A stretch of DNA of 64,000 bases from Paraspadella gotoi (lineage: Eukaryota; Chaetognatha): positions 5,322,578 through 5,386,577 of the forward strand of contig CM119267.1 in the NCBI GenBank assembly GCA_051294375.1. The letters run 5' to 3'. Every line of letters begins with the position of its first letter. Within the stretch, counting starts at the first letter, position 1. Positions 1-12,089 of the stretch are shown here, one piece after another. The notes beneath the pieces were generated by a model that saw only the letters and a program-made list of their open reading frames with translations, searched no databases and had not been told where the DNA came from. Both the position numbers and the translations under genes were made by a program.

Positions 1-2
1 AC

Positions 3-164
3 GAAAACAGCAACGACAGCCTCGCGTCGCTGGACGAGCCTTCTTATTTAATGACGCCTCACCTCGAACTTCATTTAGCTAATCTCATTGGCTCAGAATG
101 GGAACGCACAATCCCAACTGCGCGTTCCATTCAGCCAGTCCCAATGACCTTGCTCTCCGTTTGA
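3..164 (+). CDS. probable C-terminal coding exon of an upstream gene (partial)
   Basis: From the window edge a + strand frame stays open for 53 codons and ends in TGA at 162-164. The first 45 bases use GC-ending codons (reading ENSNDSLASLDEP), like the coding exons elsewhere in the window; the later part is less biased. No domain is visible and I do not recognise the product. It would be the last exon of a gene lying mostly to the left. Another frame closes at about base 51, so the frame choice is an inference. Confidence 0.35.
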   Translation, partial: ENSNDSLASLDEPSYLMTPHLELHLANLIGSEWERTIPTARSIQPVPMTLLSV

Positions 165-404
165 GATCGATCTAGGGTAACCGCTTCCCAAGACGCCAAG
201 CTTTCGAAATCTGCCCATATTGATATAATTTGTTTGGGCCTTGACTATGCAGTTTTGAATAGAAGTGAAATATAAAGGAATCTTGATCGGAACTTCGATT
301 CGAACGATGCGCGGCCCTAGATCGACATAGGGTAAGGCGCCGGTGAGGGTCGGCAGCTCTTAACGCCAACGGGTGAGTTACCAACTGGGCGTCACTGGCA
401 ACCC

Positions 405-470
405 ATCTATTGATATCTATTGATATTGATATTGATATTGATATTGATATCCCATCTATTGATATCCCTC
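405..470. repeat. ATTGAT hexanucleotide tandem repeat
   Basis: Imperfect tandem copies of GATATT/ATTGAT run through this stretch. It is a short simple repeat with no gene. Confidence 0.8.
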
Positions 471-1255
471 AGTTTTTTGTTCTGAATTCTTTTGACTTTA
501 TTTCTCATAATTAATGAGATTATTGATTTTTACAAACTTTCCTTCTCGACTCTAATGAAGCCCTAAAGTCTAAAAGCCTTAACCTCCCCCCCTCTCTTTT
601 CCAAAAAAAAAAAAACCCCGCGAGACAGAGCCGCGTTTTAATGGGAAAATCCAAAGTAAACTTTTTTCGATTCCAAATCTTTTTTTTTCTTTTCAAGATT
701 AACTTCGTCGTTCATTGTTCGTCAAAATCTCTTGAATCCAAAGTTTCTCTCTCTCTTTTTTTTTTCCACGATTCTTTTCTTCTTCTCTTTTCCCCCCAAA
801 GAAATTTTCTTTTTTGTTTTTCTTTTTTCTCTGATTAAAAAAAAAAATTCAAAGTGAGACAAACGATCGATTGTGAACATCCGCTCTGTGAGGAATCAGG
901 GTGCGGAATCCGAGCAACTCAGATTTCATTCTTTCCCAATGAAAAATTTGTCCGAAGCGCAATTCAGTAAAAGCACGTGTCTAAACTATTTTAATAATAT
1001 TGTTAATATACTAATGTATTAATTGTAAATTTAAAGGTTGCTTGATATTTTATTTTCATCGTCATCTTTATATTTCTCTGTCGAGAAAAAAGGCGATGGC
1101 CAAATCTCAAACGAACCTCCAATGTTAAAAAATCCAAAACCGCGAAATTCGGATTTTTTTCAGTTCAACTCTTCAAATCTTTTCTCTCCATTGACGCACA
1201 AAATATAATGGAAGTGGGAGTGGAGAGGAATGAAAAAGTATAAAGGGGAAAATAC

Positions 1256-1265
1256 TGAGAGAGAG

Positions 1266-1305
<40 letters not shown>

Positions 1306-1335
1306 AGAGAGAGAAGAGATAGAGAGAGAGAGAGA
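1256..1335. repeat. (GA)n microsatellite
   Basis: An almost uninterrupted GA dinucleotide run with a few AA interruptions. Confidence 0.95.
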
Positions 1336-1703
1336 CTTGAACAAACGAAAGAAGATTCTAGATTTATTGTCGCGCGTTCGAGATTCAAAAAGACTTAGGT
1401 TTAAATATATCTGTGGCGAACGATGAAACCGGGATCCAAATCTACATATCAACTTTAAGGAGATCGAAACTAAACCGTATCGAAAATGCCGCGAAGTAGA
1501 TCGATGCTGAAAAAAGTGCTACCCAGTACGACGCAGCACAACGTAGCACGACGCGCGTGGTGAGGCGGCGCATTTCTTAAGACCGATTCCATCTCGACCG
1601 AAACTTCATTTGCCCGAAAGTAAATCTGATGTATAAAGAGTATTATTTGCTTTTGAGCGTCTGGAAAAGACGCTCACATTCCTTCTTTCTTTTTCCGGGA
1701 GAA

Positions 1704-1705
<2 letters not shown>

Positions 1706-1748
<43 letters not shown>
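1706..1748. repeat. (GA)n microsatellite
   Basis: Uninterrupted GA dinucleotide run. Confidence 0.95.
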
Positions 1749-1754
<6 letters not shown>

Positions 1755-2157
1755 TACCTTAAACTTACCCGAAAAGGAATCCCGACCAAAAGGGTTCGTG
1801 CCTCGCCTTTTCCCTCTTGCGCCCTTCTTCCAAATCCGGATGGCAAAGATTCAAGAAAAATTAGGATTTTCTTGAGGTTAAAGAAATTAATTTTATTTAG
1901 CTTTAACTTTATTTACTCATCACTTTGCTTCGAAGTTTTTAAAAGTTTGGCACTATCATCGAAGAGACTGTTTAAATCGGAAAAAATTATACTAATGATA
2001 TATTCAGAGATCTTAACACGAGTAATTCTTGAAAACTTTATAGGTTCTTCTGATAGTGTTTGGGTTAAAAATAAACTAAATGAAAAGAATTTTGTTTCAT
2101 CTAATTATGGAAAAATTTGTTTCTAAAGACAAATATAAATTAAAGACAAACATTCTT

Positions 2158-2180
2158 TCTCTCTCTCTCTCTCTCTCTCC
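2158..2180. repeat. (CT)n microsatellite
   Basis: Short CT dinucleotide run. Confidence 0.9.
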
Positions 2181-2632
2181 CCGACTCGTGTCTCCAAAAA
2201 TTAAATACATTGGGGCGTTTACACATCAATTTATGAAACAAAAATGTTAAAACTTTTCTGTTGATCACAAAATATTTATTTATTTCCTCGTTTTTTTAAA
2301 AGTTTCCGATTGTCTATTGGCATTAATAACGACTCAAAAATGTGCGGAAAAAATAAAGGTCGGCAAAATGAAAACATTAACGACATGAAATCCTTTTTTT
2401 TATTTGTTTTATTTCCTTGTTTCTGTTTCTGGCCTGCTTTGCTTCGGAATCCAAGGTTGAGGGGATAAAGCAAAAAAGCAAACACCCACTCAAATGAAGC
2501 AAAGAAAAAAAAGTTGGGAGGAATGAAAGCAAAATGAAAGAAGAAAGAGAAAGAAAGAAAGAGAAAGAATAATAAGGAAAGAAAGAAAGATAGTAGAAGG
2601 AAAAAAGGAAAGCAAGAAAGAAGAAAAGTAAC

Positions 2633-2643
2633 AAAGAAGAAAA

Positions 2644-2715
<72 letters not shown>

Positions 2716-2755
2716 GAGAAAGAAAAAAAGAAAGAAAGAAAGAAAGAAAAAAGAA
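2633..2755. repeat. (GAAA)n microsatellite
   Basis: Long run of GAAA tetranucleotides, nearly perfect from 2640 to 2715 and degenerate at both edges. The neighbouring 2520-2630 is also purine-rich with imperfect GAAA copies. Confidence 0.95.
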
Positions 2756-3090
2756 AAATAGATTTGCTCACGACTTTCATCGCACTTGATATTTTTTTTT
2801 CTCGCTCATCTGCGTAGGAGGTAGAATATCCTCTTCTCGACTCCATTTCACTTCTGTTTAATGTTCATCCCGCGAAATATAAACTCCTATATTTTCTTCT
2901 TCGTAAAAGTTTGAATCGAAACATCACAATTTACTCTTTTGACCAATGCGTCTGGTCTCGCCCCAATTCTGGCTTCCCGGTCCACATCATTTGATGTAGT
3001 AATTGCAGTTTTTTATTTCTATTTTTAATTAAATTTCTCAATATATATTCAGGTTCTATAAACAAAAAAGTTTAATTTCTTTCCTCATAG

Positions 3091-4903
3091 ATGGCGTCAG
3101 CATCCATGGCTGTCAACGCCTCTTCCTCTTCTTCCTCCTCAGCGATGACAGCAGCCTCCGCAGCGGACGTCTCCGCCGCGACTTCCAAGACGATGCTGCG
3201 CCGCATTCTCATCGACGAGGCCGACTCCTTCGTCAACGGCGGAGAGGGCGGCGTCGGCGTCGCCTCTCCGCCGCGGACGACCGGTTTGCTCTGCTCCTCA
3301 GAAGAAATGTGGAAGATCCTCGATCTGCCGCCGCCGACGCCGCCCGCGAAATTCCCTGCGTCGCCGCTGCCGCTGCCGCCGACGCCGCTGGTGGTGGATA
3401 CGACGAACCACAACGGGGGAATTCACGCCGTCAAATTTCTCGAGAGAAACGGCGACGGCTTCGTCAACAACAACAACAACAGCGCGGCCTTTATCGACAA
3501 AAACTTGAAACTGCAGCACCCGCAGCAGGTACAGCAGGTGCAGCAGGAGCAACAGCAGCAGCAGATATTTTCTGAATCCGCGATTCGTCGTCAATTCCAA
3601 GAGTCCTCTTCCTCCTCCTCCTTCCTCCATTCTTCCCTTCCTCCTCCTCCTCTTCCTCCTCCTCCTCCCGCTCAATCTCCCTCATCCTCCCTTCAATTCC
3701 TCCCCCCACGATATCTCTCTCCCTCCACCTCCTCCCACCACCTCCCACCCCCGCCACCATCCCGCCACGATTCCCGCCTCAAGACGGAATCGCTTCGCCC
3801 ATCCTCGGCGTCTCCAGTTCCCAAGGAGATTCTCCTCGCCGCCTCCTCCATGGTCCAGTCGAGGAGGCGTGGCGGGGCTTCCTCGACCACGCCGCCGCCG
3901 CCCGTGCCGCCGCAGCCGCCGCTTACGCCGACGAGGTAAGGATCGATGATATTTTACGAGAGAAGCAGATGGAAAATGTGTTTTGCCTCATAGAGCAATC
4001 TAAATCATATTTTAAATAAATATAGCTTTGATATTTCCTAATAATTTTAATTACTATTGAGTACCGTTGCCTGCTTGTACGTATATAAGTTTTGTTCTTA
4101 CAATTATTAATATTATATGATCTTTTGAAAATATGGTCATCATCACATGACTTGATGTAAAACAATTTTAATGTATGGGAGATGTAGAAAATATTTATAT
4201 ATATATACAGTAACATAATTTTTAGAAAATACAATTGCCTGAAAAGAAAATTCAAGTCAATATATTTTAATACGACAATTAAAATATGGCAAAAAAGTCA
4301 ATACACCTTAGTATAACTTTCTCACTTCCCCTTTATTCCTCTCAGGTCGGCTCTTTCCGCCGTCCGCGCGTCGCCGGATTCGCCGGATTCGTCGGCGCCG
4401 GTTCCGGCCGACGTCCTCGCCGCGGCGCGCGACGCCATTTTGGGCGGATTCCTCCAGGCGAAGAAGTTGGGTATCGACGCGGCGTCTTATAGGGAGGTGC
4501 AGAGATTCGGGACGGCCTCGTCGGAAGTGTCGGAGACGAAGGAGCAGCGTAGGGTGGAGCAGAGATCGATGGAGCAGAGAAACGCCGAGAAACGATCGTT
4601 AGAGCGATACGAGATCGAGCAGAAAGCGTTGGAGCGTCGCGATGTTGAGCAGAGATTGCTGGAGCAGAGAAACGTCGAACAGAGATTACTGGAGCAGAGA
4701 AACGCCGAACAGAGATTACTGGAGCGGAGAAACGCCGAACAGAGATTATTGGAGCAGAGAAACGCCGAACAGAGATTGCTGGAACAGAGAAACGGCGAAC
4801 AGAGATTACTAGAGCAACGACGAACGAACTTCGCCGAAACTCACGAGTCGAGGCAAAGATCGAATCATTTTCGGATTGAAGAAGCCATCGCGGAGGAGCA
4901 CGT

Positions 4904-4945
<42 letters not shown>

Positions 4946-7900
4946 GAGGAATCAGACTCAAAAACGAGAAACTTCTGTCAGTTATCGATACATCGACGTG
5001 TCACTTCCGGCCTACGAAGAGACTTACCGACCGTCCCCGTTGCGTCGCGACGCGTCCCCTTCCCCGACGCCGTCGCCGACGCCGACTCCGCCGGAACCCC
5101 GCCCGCCGGACCGGGAAATCTCGGCGGCGGAGCGGCGCAACGCCCAGAGGCTCCGGTCGCGCACGACCTCCACGGCCGCCGGAGATTTGAGTCGAAACAA
5201 GAGGAACATTTTGGAGGAGATTAAGACGAGGAACAGATGTTGGTCGGGGAGAGAAGGGGAGGAAGAGGACGAGGAAGAGGAAGCCAAGCGGCATCGGACC
5301 GAGGCTTTGATTCAGATCGGCGCCGACGCACGGAGAAGGAGACTCGGGATCTTTAAAGAAAAGTTGGAGGACATTCATGCGCAGATGATGAGGAGGAGGA
5401 GGGAGGAGGAAGAGGAGGAGGAAGAGAGGAAGGAGGAGAAGAAGAGCGTCGTGGGTCAATTGGACGTGGCCTGGCCGCCCCCGGAGGGGGAGAAGGCGAG
5501 GGAGAGGAAGAAGCCGAGGAAGTTAGAGGGAGGATGGGAGAAGAAGATCAAGAAGGACGGGAGCGAGACAGAGTTGAAGAGATTGAAGGCGGAGATAGAG
5601 TTGGAGATAGTGAGGAGATTGAGGGAGAAGAAGAGGGAGTTGGACGAGGAGGAGGAGGAGGAAGAGGAAGAGGAGGAAGTGAAAGAGGTCGAGGTGGAGC
5701 TGGAGATGATCAAGGAGATTCAACTGCTGCGGCAGAGCGGAGCCGTGCGGGATCTCCAGCCGGAGACGGCTGCCGCTGTCGAGGTGAGGGAAGTGGACGT
5801 CGAGCTGCGGCAGATTCGGCGTCTGCAGGAGGCGAAGAGAGAATCTTGGCTTCTGGAGGACGAAGACGGTCGAGACGCGCCGGAGGTACTGAAGGCGCCG
5901 TCTCAGGCCGTCCCGGCCAAGGTGGAGATCGAGTGGGTGCCCGAGGCCGAGCCCGAGCGGCCCAGATTGGTGCCGGGTCGGCTGGAGATCCGCTGGCCGC
6001 TGACCGAGGAGCAGGAGAGGCGGCTGCGGGAGGTGGGGAAGTTGGAGGTGGATTGGGAGGAGAAGGTGAGGATATTGGAGGAGATGGAGGCGGAGAAGGC
6101 GGAGGATGAGAGGAGGAAGAGGGTGACGGAGGCGAGGAGAGATCGGGAGGAAGGGTTGTTGTTGAGGAAGACTGGGAGGAGGAGGAAGAAGAAGTCGACC
6201 ACGCGGAGACCGAACGTGAGTTTGGGAAGTTGGAAGAGTCGAGTCAAATTAATTTGCAAAATTATATTTATATATTTTTATATTTATATTTATATCATTC
6301 ACTACTCGATAATCTATCTAACAAGTTTGTACCTATTTTCTTTTTTTTTTTCTTTCTTCGTTTCTTTTTTTTTCCCCGATCGCTGTAGTTAATTATTTTC
6401 TCACTCATTATTTTTTTTAGTTCTACAATTCATGAATTTTTATTCTCATTTGCATATTGCAGGGTTTAAATAGTAACTATTCGTATGTGAAATACAGACT
6501 TGCTGTCTAACATTCTGCTAAAAAAAAGCATGTGCTCAACAATATTTACTGAAAAGTCATTTTCTTGGGCTGTAGCCCCAATTTTGGTGGTTTTGCTTCA
6601 ACGGTGAAGCAACAAGCAAACGTTGGTTTTGCCAAGTTTAAAGATATTCGATTCACTTAATCATTAATGTAAAACTATTATCAAATCAAAATTCATCAAT
6701 TATAAATGGGCTTCTCGTTACAACTTAGCCTACTGTGTGTCAGATCTGGCATAATTTCAGACCGGTTAGCCGTTAAAAAAATTATCTGGCATATAGAATA
6801 CAATCTGCTATATTTAAAATGAGAAAAAAATTGAAGGTTTTCCGATCTCCAGCATTCCACAAAGTAAGAAAAACACTGTATAATGTGTATAATGTATAAT
6901 GTATATAATATAATATGGTAATGAAGAAAATATTTAAGATTTTAGGTGCCCTTCTAACAGGGTACATTAATAAATTCTAACATGGAACATCTTTACTTAA
7001 AAGTCAACTCTTCCCTCTCTCGCAGAACAACACCGTCTCGATGAGCGTGTTCTCGGAATCTGACGAGAATTCCGGAGACTCTGAGACGGGAGAGATCGAA
7101 GGCGCCGCGGACGGGCGACGCCTCGTCATCGAGACGTCGATGGACTTCGCCGGAGATTCGACCACCGCGGAGTCCGACGTCTCCGTCACCACCTCGGAGT
7201 CGGCCATGCTCTCGCCAGGGCGGTTGGACGATGTCGACGAGGAGTTCGGTTGCGAGGTACGATAATTATTCAATTTGACAATCATTTTATTAATAATGAT
7301 TATAATAATGATAATTAATTTTGCCGGGTTTTTTTTTTAAGGATTGTATTATCGAATATAATCTTCTTTTTGTCCGTTTAAAACTTCACTTTTCATGATT
7401 TTTTTAAAAATATTTTGAGGCTTTAATTATTCAAAATAGTCATTTAAAGAGTATAAAATAATTAAGTTTAATTAAATTAAATCAATTAAATTAAATTATT
7501 TATTATAAGATTCCCTTGAAATCGATGAAAAACAGCTTATGTTTATAAAAAGCAAAAAAGATACCATTATGACAAAACAAAACAAATTTGGCTATATCCA
7601 TTATTCAATAATTGAATATTCATTATTCAATCTATTCTACCAAAAATACCGTCACACACCGGACAAATTCTATAATCTACAATATTACATTGACTCATTT
7701 ACCCAAAAACAACGAATTTTAACTATTATCGAATAATTGACAAAGCAATTGAGATCAATGAATTTTACTCGCTCCCACAGGTCCGCCGCCTCCGCCGCGA
7801 TTGGCGCGAGGAGATCTACGGAGACTCGGACTCGAAAAACCGAAAACTGAGACGTCGAACGGAGAAAGAGTTGGAGGAAGTGAGATCCCTGCAGACTGAG

Positions 7901-10159
7901 AAGAAGTTCGCGAGAGGACATAGGGGAGGGGAAGAGGAGGAGAGGAGGAGGAGAACCGAGGAAGAGGAGAGGAGGAAAGAGATGGAGCTACTGGCGGTCA
8001 AGCGGCGCCGCGAAGAGGAGCGGCGAAGCTGGAGGCCCGAGATGGCGGTGAGGGAGACGGAGCGAGGCGGGGTGGAAGAGGAGCTGTCAGAGGTGAAGCG
8101 ATGTCGAGAGCTGAACAAACTCAGTTTCGATCCCAACTCTCTCGTCAAGTCGGAAGAGAAGGGCGGATTGGAGGCGGAGCTGGAGCTCCTGCGACTGTTG
8201 CAGCTGGAGAAGAAGCTCGCCTTCAAGCCGGAACCGCCTCGGCAGAGCGAAGGATCGGAGCGGGAGAGGGAGCTGGAGGAGATTCGGCGGCGCCGGTTGG
8301 CCGTCAAGCAGGCCTACGACGCCGCGGAGACGGTCAAGCGGGACGAGAAGGCGACGCCGGCGTTGGCGACCGAATTGACGCACGTGCGGTTGGATCGCGT
8401 TCGCGCGGAAGTGGAATCGCAAATGGCGGCGATAGAGGAGAGGAAGAGAATCAAATCGGAAGAGGCGGCCGCGACGGAAACGAGGCCGAGGGGGAAGAGC
8501 GTCGACGGGCCGTTGGATAGAGTGGAGGAGGAGGAAGAGGATGAGGATATGGAGCGAGAGAAGACTTGGTTGTCGGCCTCGACGCAATGGGTCATGGTGA
8601 AGTGTCGGTCAAAGTCGGACGAGACCGACGAGGAAGAAGAAGATGAGAGGACGCGACCGACAAGATCGACGAGACATTCGACGGGGGAGTTTAAGATCGA
8701 CGCGACGACGACGACGACAACGACCACGGGCGTGATCGAGGCGACAACGAAATCCGATTTCAGATCCGAGATCGACCGCAAAACTACGACGACATCAACA
8801 ACAACTCCGCCGTCGGATTCGGCGTCTCTCGCCGGAATCCGTAGCGTCGCCGTTTTCTGCAAGAACGCCGGAGAATCGCGGATGGAGACGTCGGAATCCG
8901 GCGCCGCCGAGATCGACCCTTTCTCATCGGCGTCGTCGCCGCAGACGCCGAGTCCCCGCGTATCGACGCAGCATCAACTGCCGCCTTCTGGCAAAACGGG
9001 GCGAGCGGCGCCTACCGGACGAAATCCCAACTACATGACGATCGGGCGGACGAAGGACGTTCATCGCGAAGTGGAGAGTAGAGGCGACACCGGCAGAGGG
9101 CGACTCGGTCGAGGATCTTCCACGACCGTGTTCGTCGCTTCGTCGGAGAACGACTCCACCGACGGGTTGTCCGACGATTCCGTCGTCGTCGGGCGCCTTC
9201 GGAGGGCGCAGCGGACGCAGGCGGCGTCGGACACGGAAGTTAGAACGACGCCGAGGGCGAGAAGCGGGGTCCGAGTCGTCGGAGTCGAAAGTGGCGACGG
9301 ACGACGCCGATTGGTGGAAGAGAGACGAGGCGGAGGCATCGAAGTAGGGCGCGCCGCCGGGCGGAGGGTTACGGCCTCGAAGAGCGTGGAGAATCTGACG
9401 CTGCTGGGGAAGAGAGGCGGCGGGATCAACGGCGGGAGCGGCGGCGGCGGATTCCATTTGGAGAACGAGGCGGTGAACAAGGTTGAAGTCCGCCAGTCGC
9501 GTGGAAGCAGCGGCGGCGGCGGCGCTGCCACTCTCTCCGCTGTCGGGAAAACGAGAAAGGCGTCCTTCGTAGCAGACGCCAAAAGATCTTCTTCATTCTC
9601 CAGTTGGAAAGAGTCGACGGAAAGCGTGAACGGCGGTGCCGACTTTAAGACCCTCACAGATGGCGTTGCCGTCGCCAATGGTCAGTCCCTCGTCAACCGG
9701 CGCCGCTTCACCGGATCCAGCAGCGTCGTTAATGGCGGCGTCCTCGGCGTTCCCCTACCGGGTTTAGCGTCGTCGTCGATCCCAATGTCGCCGCCTTCCT
9801 ACAACGACGTCTTCGCCTTCAGTCGACATCAGCGCGCCTCGCGGGAAAAATCCGAAGTCGTCGTGGACAGAGGCGTCGCCAGAATCAGCGCCGTCGCCGA
9901 GTCCAGTTCCGCCAGCACTTTCGTGGCAACGACGTCGACAACGCGGTCTAGAGACAACAACAACAACAACAACAACACGGAGGGACGGAACGACTCCACA
10001 ACCGTGAAGAGACAAGGCATTCTCAAGTACGACCCGATTCGCGCCACGTCGTCGGAAGAGGCATCAACTGACGACGACAACCAAGTCGCCAAGAAGAAAG
10101 TCGCCGTCATGAAGAGAAAGGAGAAGACAGAGACTTTCGCCTCTCGGGTCAGGAGATGA
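3091..10159 (+). CDS. very long charged coiled-coil protein, family not recognised
   Basis: Model: join 3091-3935, 4346-6215, 7026-7256, 7781-10159, giving 1774 residues with all phases matching. The ATG lies directly after a good acceptor (tttctttcctcatag), so a non-coding exon must lie upstream. The N-terminus is Ser/Ala- then Pro- and Gln-rich. Residues about 350-442 are a decapeptide repeat with consensus EQRLLEQRNA, followed by a poly-Asp run at about 467-481. Glu/Arg-rich predicted coiled coils fill about 520-905 and 985-1180. Within them a short motif recurs: LDVAWPPP, VEIEWVPE, LEIRWPLT and LEVDWEEK. The C-terminal third is Ser/Thr/Gly-rich and disordered. I see no enzyme, LIM, PDZ or kinase domain. 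A cytoskeletal or junctional scaffold would fit the composition but is a guess. AATAAA at 10352 may end the transcript. Confidence 0.75.
4548..4826 (+). repeat. 30-bp coding minisatellite (EQRLLEQRNA repeat)
   Basis: Inside exon 2 of the coiled-coil gene, a 30-base unit reading EQRLLEQRNA is repeated about six times between 4648 and 4815, with older degenerate copies before it. Unit length is a multiple of three, so copy-number change keeps the frame. The heptad-like spacing of Leu within Glu/Gln/Arg predicts an extended helix. Confidence 0.85.
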
Positions 10160-11061
10160 CCTCAGATGGGAGGTGACAAACGATGTCCGGAGACGAGGAT
10201 GTGAAAGCCGACGACGAAGAGTTTAGAAATTCCAGGAGTTGGAGGCAAATACCAAATTTGACGATATATTTACCCGCTCTTCCCTCAAGCCCTCAAAAAT
10301 TAAAAAGTATTTACGCAGTACATTATCGGCGCAAAGTTTCTCTTGCAAACAAATAAATAACCCATTGTACCTTATGTATCTAAAAATATTCTCTTTAAAT
10401 AACTACGGAAACTTTTATTGTACCTCGGAATATCAATTATTACATTTTTTTTTTTTGCTTCCTTTGTTTTTCTGCACGATTTTAGGTTTTTCACTTTCAC
10501 AGCTGACTGAAGAAAGGGGAGAGAGGAAGAGAGAGAGAGAGAGAGAGAGAGAGAAGCCAGGAAGAACTGTCTCCGACGAAGCTTAGACATATATTTTTGT
10601 CGTTTTGGCCGGGATTCAACCACTGTCGTCATTTTCATTTGTGTTTCGTAGAAAAAACTTTACATGCGGATTTAAAAAAAGGAATCAAATTGACAAAAAT
10701 GATTTTTTTTTCGTCTCTTCTATGACTATTTAACTCGTTGGTTTTGTTTTTAAAACTGGTGCTAATAAATAAATCTTTCGTCGTATCATTATGTAACTTT
10801 ATGCTTTAATCGCCCCTTTTTTTTCTTACAGAGAAAAAATAAAATTACAAATTTTCAACGCAACTGTGGCGAAAGTTAATTAATTTTATGCCACCACCAT
10901 CTCTAATTTTTGAGCACAACCGAAATACTCCCTTTCTAAAAGTGGACACAAAGCAGCAAAACGCACAAAAATTTCGTTTCGCTTTCAGGAAAACTATTTG
11001 CGTCTCTAGAGGAGGGGGGGGGAATTCTTTTTAATTCGGGGAAGAATTCGTTTTTTTCCCT

Positions 11062-11102
<41 letters not shown>

Positions 11103-12089
11103 CCATCTCTTTGCTTCTGCTGCCGCTGCTGGTTAAAAAAAACATTCAAAGCAAAGAGAAAGAGAGAGCGAAGGGAGAGCGAGTGAAAAAAAAAAGAGAA
11201 AAGAGAGAGAGGCTTTTATTTCCCCCCCGAATGATTTTTTTCCCCGCTTTTCTATTTTTTTTCTTTTTCCCCGATTGTTACTCTTTTTTTAAAGAGGTAA
11301 TTTCGAGGTATAGACGATCGACGGCGAGCCTGTTGAACCTGACATTTCAACTCCCGCAGTTTTAAATTTTATTAAAGAAGGAAAAAAAAAAGAACAAAAA
11401 CTTTTTTCTCTCTCTCAGCCTTGTTTTTCCTGACATTATTATTCGTCCGTTCACTGCCATTTTTGGAAACGGTGGCGCTGTTTCGCCCCCGGTTGCCCGT
11501 TCGGAAGGATCTCTCTCTGTCCCTCTTTCTCTCTCCGAACTGCCCGTCGGAATAAACGGCCCGAGCGGAGGAAACGGGGTCCGCAGAATTCGCGTTTCGT
11601 CGACGACCGATCTGGGGAGGAATGTCGCTTCGGATGCGACTGAAGGCGACATCGATTAATACTCCGCTTCGACTCGCGGTAATCGTAGATATGATATTGT
11701 CGTTGTTTTGATCGACGTATTGCTGGACTTTTCACCTTTAAAGTAGCTTCACATATCGAATGTTCGCATTTATTTGTCCCCCCCCCCTCTCCCCAAACCA
11801 TTCCCCAAATTTATATGCTCCTACGCGAAGAGTTTCGTCCGCTCCTCATCCTTAAGAATCCTCAAACCCACACATTTATTTTTTTTTCTTTCTTCGCCAC
11901 AGAAAAATTCTCCATTTCCACGAATCGGCGGCGGCGGCGGCTGGGCGGGCTGCGGACGCTGCGGCAGGGGAACTCTTGTTTACATTTTTCTTTTGAATCT
12001 CTAAACAAACGAAACGCACCAACTTTTTTCCCCCTCTTCACATCCTTCTCATTCCATCTTTCCCCTCTTTTTTTTTTTTTTTTGCAAAC
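10160..12089. other. intergenic stretch with simple repeats, possible promoter of the small membrane protein gene
   Basis: No coding exon can be supported. A (GA)n run lies at about 10519-10555 and a (CT)n run at 11064-11098. A GC-richer block at about 11440-11680 has no convincing open frame on either strand and could be promoter or 5' untranslated sequence for the gene starting at 12090. A candidate polyadenylation signal for the previous gene is at 10352. Confidence 0.55.
10352..10357 (+). other. candidate polyadenylation signal AATAAA
   Basis: AATAAA about 190 bases after the stop codon of the coiled-coil gene, on the same strand. Confidence 0.5.

Larger units (their letters stand above)
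165..3090. other. repeat-rich non-coding stretch upstream of the large coiled-coil gene
   Basis: No supported coding exon is seen here. The stretch is AT- and pyrimidine-rich and carries several simple repeats, listed separately. The open frames in it are translations of those repeats. A GC-richer patch at about 1480-1620 could be a 5' untranslated exon or promoter of the gene starting at 3091, because that gene's ATG sits directly on a splice acceptor and so needs an upstream non-coding exon. This is inference only. Confidence 0.6.

Noticed and set aside
1629-2126. A 165-codon + strand open frame
   Set aside because: It reads through the (GA)n repeat and then AT-rich DNA; no coding bias or homology.
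2377-2846. Phe/Ser/Leu-rich - strand open frames
   Set aside because: Translations of the GAAA microsatellite.
7816-9678. Several - strand open frames of 160-205 codons
   Set aside because: Shadows of the GC-rich coiled-coil exon on the other strand; they are Ser/Arg/Pro low-complexity with no splice logic.
11362-11801. GC-richer block with - strand open frames
   Set aside because: No splice-supported extension and no domain; more likely promoter or 5' untranslated sequence.
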